NCBI GenBank assembly: GCA_013416795.1
Contig: RQSC01000004.1
Coordinates: forward strand, 166,046-177,581
Origin: Prasinococcaceae sp. CCMP 1430
Taxonomy: Eukaryota > Prasinodermophyta > Palmophyllophyceae > Prasinococcales > Prasinococcaceae
DNA length: 11,536 nucleotides
Direction of reading: 5' to 3'
Numbering within the stretch: position 1 is the stretch's first letter; every line of letters starts with the position of its first letter. Both the position numbers and the translations under genes were made by a program. The notes below the pieces were generated by a model. It saw nothing but the letters and a program-made list of their open reading frames with translations. It made no database searches and was not told where the DNA came from. Of the stretch, positions 7,657 through 11,536 are shown in pieces.

Positions 7657-7803
7657 CCGAGCGAGATCCGATTCATCGTCCCGCATCAGATATTTTCTTG
7701 AAATGCGCGGGAGCGAAGAATGAGTGCGAGTGCGCGTGGATGGCCAATCGCCAGTCGGCAATCGCATGACAGCCGCACAAAAAGTAGGCGCCGGGCAGAT
7801 GAC
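7657..7803 (-). other. Candidate extra exon on the minus strand, reading unresolved
   Basis: On the minus strand a long C/A/T-rich tract (about 7855-7808) ends in TCTCGCAG at 7804, then 147 nt of noticeably less GC-rich sequence lead to a strong donor, CTCGG|GTGAGTG, at 7656. The acceptor tract resembles those of confirmed introns here. Possible readings are: (a) a 5' untranslated exon of the F-box-like gene; (b) a coding start at the ATG at 7676, which would join in frame if spliced to an acceptor at 7418 (TTTATTGCGCAG); (c) the last exon of another gene ending at the TGA at 7673-7675. No CTGAC branch motif is seen upstream, which counts against it. Confidence 0.35.
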
Positions 7804-7821
7804 TGCGAGAGACAGGGAGGA

Positions 7822-7837
7822 TGTGTGTGTGTGTGTG
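7822..7837. repeat. (TG)8 dinucleotide repeat
   Basis: There are eight perfect TG units, followed by GTGTGG-type variation. Read on the minus strand it forms the CA-rich part of the acceptor tract before the candidate exon 7803-7657. Confidence 0.9.
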
Positions 7838-8000
7838 GTGTGGTGGAGGGGAGGGGTGCGCCACACCGCGCCTGCGGGCTGATGCGCAACTCCCCGCTGT
7901 CGCGCGCGCGTCCGGCCCACTTTGGCGCCCTCCGTCTGTGCTTTCCCGCCGCGCAGGCAGGCAGGAGCGGAGCAGGGCTCGTCGGGCGCCCGCCGCCGCG

Positions 8001-8043
8001 GCCGCCTGCAGGCGGCGCTGTTTGCCGGCCCCGCCCCTAAAAG
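8001..8043 (+). promoter_or_regulatory. Possible core promoter upstream of the desaturase
   Basis: A perfect 16-bp palindrome, GCCGCCTGCAGGCGGC (8001-8016), is followed by a GC box (CCCCGCCCC) and then CTAAAAG near 8036-8042, one of few AT-containing stretches in this part. It lies about 240 bp upstream of the desaturase ATG. The match is by eye only and no transcription start is known. Confidence 0.3.
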
Positions 8044-8282
8044 CGCGCCCTCCAAGGGGGAGCGCGCGTCCGGTGGCGCTCGCGCGCAGGCGGCTCCCGG
8101 ACAGCCGCCCGCCCGCCTCGTTCCCGGGCGGCCAATGTGCATCACGGCCGCCGCGCCTCGCGACCGCAAGGGGGACGCGGCGGCACTCGGCGACGGCGTC
8201 CCCCACCCCGTCGGGCTGAGCGCCGGCGTCACGAAGCGAAGGGCGGCGGGTTGGGGGGCGGCCGCAACAGCTGGCTGCGCGG

Positions 8283-9536
8283 ATGGCTTCGACGCCGCCG
8301 TGCGCGCGCACGTGTTCTCGCCGAGGTTCGTGCGCCGCGAGTCGCGACGCGCTCCTGCGACACGCTGCTCCCGAGATCGCGCTACGTTCGCTCGCTTGTC
8401 GGTGCGCAACTCGAAGCCACAACAGGGGCGCTGACTGACGTTGCCGAAAACGCGCCGCCGTCCTGCAAAACCCGTCCGGCGCCACGCACAGGTATCGGCC
8501 CACCAACGGCGGCGGCGCGCGCGCCGTGCTTCTGACGCTGATCCCTCAGGCCGCGCTGTACGCGTTCTGGGCGACTGTGATCGCCCCGTTGCTTCAGCGC
8601 GCGCTCGACTCGGGCGGTCTGCTCGCTGGCGGCGGCGCGTCGTTGGTCGCGCTGGCGTTCTTGTGTGTGCACTGTGCCGCGCGGGGCTGCCTCTTCGTGA
8701 GAGGATTCATGCTCTTTCACGACGCCGGCCACAACGCGCTCTTCGCCAGTCATGCGGCGAACAGGTTCGCCACGTGGCCGCTCTCATTCTTGGTGCTCAC
8801 GCCCGCCGACTGGCCCGCGAAGCACCGCCGCCACCACGGCGCCGCCGGAAACCTGGGGCAGGCGGACGCCCCGTGGAGCGATACCGTCTTCGTCACCACC
8901 AGGACTCGTGCCCGCATGTCGCCCGCCGCGAGGGCCTTCCACGACGCGGCGAGGTGGCCACCGGTGTTCTTCACTCTCGCGCCCCTGGTCGTCTGGTTCT
9001 TCAGGTATCGTGTGCCCGTGCAGCTGGACACCTTCTCGGGCCGCCTGGCAGCAGCGCCTCACAACATGGTCAACACGCTGGGCGGCGGCGCGCTGATCGC
9101 CTTGCTGTGGCACCTCCTACCGCTGGGCGGATACGCCGCCGCCTGCGAGCTGGTCGGCGCCTACCTGGGCGCCGCCGCGGGGCTGGCCCTCTTCCACGTG
9201 CAACACGTCTACAATCCGCCCGACGGCACCCCCGCGTACGTGGTCACCGAGGGCTGGACGGTGCGCGATGCGGGGCTGCTCGGAAGCAGCCACCTCCTCG
9301 TGCGCGAGCACCTCGGCCGGGCAGGCGCATACGTCACGCTTGGGATCGAGTATCACCACATCCATCACTTCAACACGCGTGTGCCGTGTTACCTGCTCGA
9401 CAGGTGCCACGACGAGGCGCCGCCCGGCATGTGGGACGCCGTCACTCAGCTCGGGCCGAAGGATGCGTGGAGGGCGCTGTGGAACACGCATTTCGACGAA
9501 GAGACGAGCCTCTACGTGCCCATTGGCGGGGCTTGA
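8283..9536 (+). CDS. DesA-type membrane fatty-acid desaturase (2 exons)
   Basis: The exons are 8283-8401 and 8492-9536, giving 387 residues. The protein carries all three iron-binding histidine boxes of membrane acyl desaturases: HDAGH (116-120), HRRHH with H151/H154/H155 in KHRRHH, and HHIHH (328-332), plus HVQH at 275-278. The spacing, the motif N-L after box 2 and the ending GIEYHHIHHFNTRVPCYLL..CHDEAP fit the bacterial/plastid DesA-like delta-12 (omega-6) group, which puts a double bond into acyl chains of membrane lipids using O2 and an electron donor. Hydrophobic segments lie at about 52-75, 87-110, 195-211 and 236-276. Exon 1 supplies ALLRHAAPEIALRSLACRYRPT, like the I-P-x-x-x-x-x-S-L segment ahead of the first helix in this family, which supports the ATG at 8283. 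No cytochrome b5 domain and no clear signal or transit peptide are seen, so ER or plastid location is open. Regiospecificity cannot be read from sequence. Confidence 0.92.
8402..8491 (+). other. Intron of the desaturase gene
   Basis: Donor TCG|GTGCGC, acceptor CGCACAG|GT, 90 bp, phase 2. Two overlapping CTGAC motifs at 8431-8439 lie 53-57 nt before the acceptor. An in-frame TGA at 8436-8438 shows the region is not simply coding, and without this splice the desaturase would lack any ATG before the first helix. Confidence 0.75.
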
Positions 9537-9991
9537 TGGCTGGAATTGCCGGCGCCTGGCCTTCGAGGGCGTCCACCGTTGCCTACAATAGACTTTGAGG
9601 CGCCTCCCACACGAGCGATGATCCAGGCCTATCTATGCGCTGCAGTGGCGATGCAGGCGCAACAGGGCCATTCAGAAATGTCCACCGCATGGATGGCGCA
9701 CGCATTTTTGCTACCAACCAGTGTTTTGCGAGTAAATATACGATGAACGCGACAGACGAACGGGCATTCGCGAGCATTTCAGGAATTGCTGCTGCAAAGG
9801 CGTGTGTGCGCGCGAGCGCGCGGCGCGATACAGGGATGAGGAGGGGAAGGCCAGCCGAAAGGCGCGCTCCCGCGGCGCCCTTCCAGGCGTGCCGCCGCGG
9901 TCGCCCCGCCGTTGCTTGTATGATCGCCTACTTGTGCTTACAGTCACAACGATTTGGCATTGGCTCTCTGGTGGTGCGGGCGTGCATTCTA

Positions 9992-10022
9992 CGTGGGGCG
10001 GTGAGACCCACCAGCCCCCACG
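9992..10022. repeat. Compound inverted repeat in the gene 5/6 spacer
   Basis: The outer arms CGTGGGG (9992-9998) and CCCCACG (10016-10022) enclose inner arms GGTG (10000-10003) and CACC (10009-10012) around a 5-nt loop. It could fold on either strand, so it may act in the 3' UTR of either converging transcript. No known family was recognised. Confidence 0.5.
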
Positions 10023-10080
10023 GGCGCACTACTACTGTACGAATTCCTTGCGTTTGGATCGATGCCGGGCGCCTCCATGA

Positions 10081-10102
10081 GGGAGGGAGGGATGGATGGA
10101 GG
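10081..10102. repeat. Short GGGA/GGAT repeat run
   Basis: Consecutive GGGA units followed by GGAT units make a purine-only-like microsatellite with three G-triplets. It lies in the 3' spacer on the gene 6 side, and no function is implied. Confidence 0.6.
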
Positions 10103-10183
10103 TCGAGGTCACGCGCAGCCGGCCTCGCACCGGCTGCATCGCGCCGCGGTGCCGACAGTCTCCACTACTGGCTACGAAAGCTT

Positions 10184-11536
10184 TCAGTCGAGGTTGATGC
10201 TGTTGCCACCCGCCACGCGCGGCGTGCGCGCGGGTGTGAAGATGTGCTTCGCGGGGGTGAGCATGGCCGCCAGCTGCGAGAAGCGGCGCGGGTTGAGCGA
10301 CACGCGCTTGGCAGCCGAAGCCATGGCGCGCACTGGCGCGGAGCTGTTGGCGGCGTCGACCATAGCGGCAAAGCCCTCGGTGTCGCGCTGCTGCCAGCCG
10401 CGCAGCGCCACGCAGCAGAGAAAGGCAACGTAGAGGCGCGTCTGCAGGCCCGCCGACATCCACGCGCCGGCCACGCAGACCGCGGTGGCAGCCTTCTTGT
10501 GTTTCAGCGAGGACCAGGACGACGCAGCGCTCTTCCGCAGCGCGCGCGCGTGAGTGCGCAGAGCGGCGACCTGCGGGTGCACGCGGTCTGCCATGAGCAG
10601 CGGGTGCGCCGCGAAGAGCACTGTGTGCGCCAGCGCGAGCACACCGAAGACGCCGAAGGCGGAGACGGCCGCGGCGCCGGCGCGGAGGGCCAGGCTCGCG
10701 CGGAGCAGCGCGCCCGCGTCGCGGCCGTCCAGGGAGGCCACCGTCCCGTTGACGAAGCTGCGAGCGCGCAGGGCGCGCGTTGGAGCGCGGGCGGCATTTC
10801 GCGACGCGCGTCAGCACCAACGTCTCCCCAGGCTCGGCTGGAGCGCGCGAACGGCGCGCCGTCGCCCCGGCGCGGCCGCCACCGCGCGAGAGTTCTGGCG
10901 CTGGCGCGCGCGCATCGCGCTGCGGCACGTACCGCACGGCCGCCTGCGTGGCGTTGAGCACCGCGTGCTCACTGAGCACGGGCTTGGCATCCTTCGTGGC
11001 ACCGACGTACGCGGCGAGCATGGAGCGCACGAAGCGAGCCATGAGGACGTAGAGGGCCGCGTGGCACGCGTAGGCCGTCACCGACGTGGGCGTCGTCACC
11101 GCCAGCGCGGAGTGCGCCGCCCACAGCGACAGCAGGACGCCCGCGTACGCGGCGGCGGAGGTGCGCGCGTCCTCCCAGCGCAGCGCGCGCCACGCCTTGG
11201 CGTGCAGCCACGCCGGCTGCGCGGGCTCCCTCACGATGGGCGCGGAGAGCGTGTGCGGCGCTGACATCTGCTGCTCCATGAAGGACACCACCGGCGCGGC
11301 GGCGGAGACGGGAGCGCGGGCGCACTCGGGGGCGGCGTTGGCGATGGGCGTGTCGAGGTCCATGCCCGTGGGCGCTTGGAGCGGCGCGGCGGGGCTGGCG
11401 TCCTCGCAGTCGCTGTCGCCTGCCACGTCCTCGGCCACGTCTTCGGGAGCCACGATGCGCGCGCGGCGCTCGACGGCGGGCGTCGGCGCCGGCTCGCTCA
11501 GCGGGCTGGCGCCGGCGCCGGCGCCGGCGGCCTCGA
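10184..11536 (-). CDS. Reticulon-domain ER-membrane-shaping protein (5' partial, 2 visible exons)
   Basis: The exons are beyond 11536 to 10933, and 10757-10184, with 391 residues visible. The frame is open to the window edge, so the start is outside; internal Met codons (for example at 11363) are less likely starts because the sequence before them still looks coding. The first about 115 visible residues are acidic and Pro/Ala-rich. The reticulon homology domain begins near residue 118 with LRWEDARTSAAAYAGVLL, matching the family's W-R/E-D-x-x-x-S-A entry. A first hydrophobic hairpin follows, then a hydrophilic loop, then VASLDGRDAGALLRASL and a second hydrophobic hairpin ending AHTVLFAAHPLLMADRVHPQV, close to the family's HTVP-x-LYEKY-x-D-x-V segment. 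Reticulons wedge into the cytosolic leaflet and curve ER tubules. A further hydrophobic segment (ATAVCVAGAWM..LYVAFLCCVAL) lies after the domain, which is unusual. The tail is basic and has no KKXX motif. Confidence 0.85.
10758..10932 (-). other. Intron of the reticulon-like gene
   Basis: Minus-strand donor GCG|GTACGT and acceptor GCTCGCAG|CT, 175 bp, phase 2, joining TQAAV-R-FVNGTVASL. CTGAC (plus-strand GTCAG at 10810-10814) lies about 53 nt before the acceptor. Confidence 0.75.
11508..11530. repeat. (GGCGCC)n hexanucleotide run inside the reticulon-like exon
   Basis: More than three tandem GGCGCC units encode alternating Gly-Ala near the visible N-terminus of the reticulon-like protein. 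It is a low-complexity, self-complementary run. Confidence 0.7.

Larger units (their letters stand above)
7180..8282. other. Divergent intergenic region between genes 4 and 5
   Basis: These 1103 bp hold no ORF that looks like protein on either strand; the open frames are Arg/Pro/Ala-rich by-products of GC content. Items seen are a possible minus-strand exon at 7657-7803, a (TG)8 run at 7822-7837, a 16-bp palindrome at 8001-8016, a GC box followed by CTAAAAG near 8030-8042, a 7-bp inverted repeat at 8089-8095/8103-8109, and CCAAT at 8132-8136. Promoters for both flanking genes should lie here. Confidence 0.5.
9537..10183. other. Convergent 3' spacer between genes 5 and 6
   Basis: No convincing gene is seen in these 647 bp. 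Contents are CAATAGAC at 9586-9593 (also found after gene 1), an AT-rich patch with AGTAAATATA at 9731-9740, a compound hairpin at 9992-10022 and a GGGA/GGAT microsatellite-like run at about 10080-10102. The 3' UTRs of both flanking genes are expected here. Confidence 0.5.

Noticed and set aside
8137-8535. Plus- and minus-strand open frames over the desaturase 5' region (also 7673-8506 and 7621-8409 on the minus strand)
   Set aside because: Arg/Pro/Ala-rich translations without start context or domains, overlapping the well-supported desaturase exon 1.
8526-9536. Desaturase starting at the GTG at 8526
   Set aside because: Nuclear genes rarely start at GTG. Splicing an exon from the ATG at 8283 through a CTGAC-containing intron supplies a family-like N-terminus in the right phase.
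1216-9593. Shared octamer CAATAGAC after genes 1 and 5 as a 3'-end signal
   Set aside because: Its distances from the stops differ (117 and 50 nt) and it is absent after gene 3, so two copies are not enough to support it.
9944-10000. Exon-like segment between CTTACAG and GTGAGA on the plus strand
   Set aside because: The splice-like ends flank only 57 nt, no CTGAC lies upstream, the donor falls inside a hairpin, and no neighbouring plus-strand exon could be joined to it.
9635-10957. 440-codon plus-strand open frame running from the spacer into the reticulon gene
   Set aside because: It crosses a non-coding spacer and then runs antisense to both reticulon exons and the intron. The composition is Arg/Ala-rich and there is no motif.
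10032-11453. Unspliced reading of the reticulon frame through the intron into 10032
   Set aside because: After position 10933 this frame becomes Arg/Pro-rich, whereas splicing 10932-10758 restores the second reticulon hairpin in another frame.
1-11536. tRNA genes, CRISPR arrays, insertion sequences, viral genes
   Set aside because: I looked for B-box-like GGTTCGA.TCC with cloverleaf arms, for regularly spaced repeats, and for transposase or capsid-like proteins, and saw none.

Overview
This window looks like nuclear DNA from a small, very GC-rich unicellular eukaryote, most likely an alga (a haptophyte, pelagophyte or comparable lineage; the exact group cannot be fixed by eye). The reasons are strongly GC-rich sequence with many CpG runs, protein-coding exons broken by short introns (about 90-255 bp) with GT..AG ends, good ACC/GCC-ATG-G start contexts, and eukaryotic protein families (reticulon, MARVEL-like, F-box-like, TPR-LRR). 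I see no prokaryotic operon structure, CRISPR array, mobile element, rRNA or tRNA.

Six genes alternate strictly in strand (+,-,+,-,+,-). (1) 242-1099 +, three exons, a 158-aa four-helix membrane protein resembling the MARVEL/synaptogyrin group. (2) 5040-1331 -, three exons, an 1118-aa protein with an unrecognised N-terminal region, two TPR-like segments, a highly charged middle and seven ribonuclease-inhibitor-type leucine-rich repeats. (3) 5281-6018 +, three exons, a 136-aa four-helix membrane protein of unknown family. (4) 7179-6478 -, a 233-aa F-box-like protein with a basic N-terminus and acidic tail. (5) 8283-9536 +, two exons, a 387-aa DesA-type membrane fatty-acid desaturase with all three histidine boxes. 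(6) 10184 to beyond 11536 -, two visible exons, a reticulon-domain ER-membrane-shaping protein whose 5' end lies outside the window.

Genes 2/3 share a 240-bp divergent promoter region that contains a G-quadruplex motif. Gene 2 also has an 11-bp hairpin ending 3 nt before its start codon. Genes 4/5 diverge from a 1.1-kb region holding a candidate extra minus-strand exon (7803-7657) and a possible core promoter. Genes 1/2, 3/4 and 5/6 converge on spacers that contain the few AT-rich patches of the window.

The genes do not form an obvious pathway. Four of six encode membrane proteins, two or three probably of the ER/endomembrane system (desaturase, reticulon, MARVEL-like), but this may be chance. 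The most informative signals are in the RNA-processing grammar: a recurring CTGAC branch-point motif 45-75 nt before most acceptors, C-rich rather than T-rich acceptor tracts, an excess of introns whose length is a multiple of three, and a TAAA element 188-205 nt after each plus-strand stop codon. I found no sign of a defence or other exotic system.
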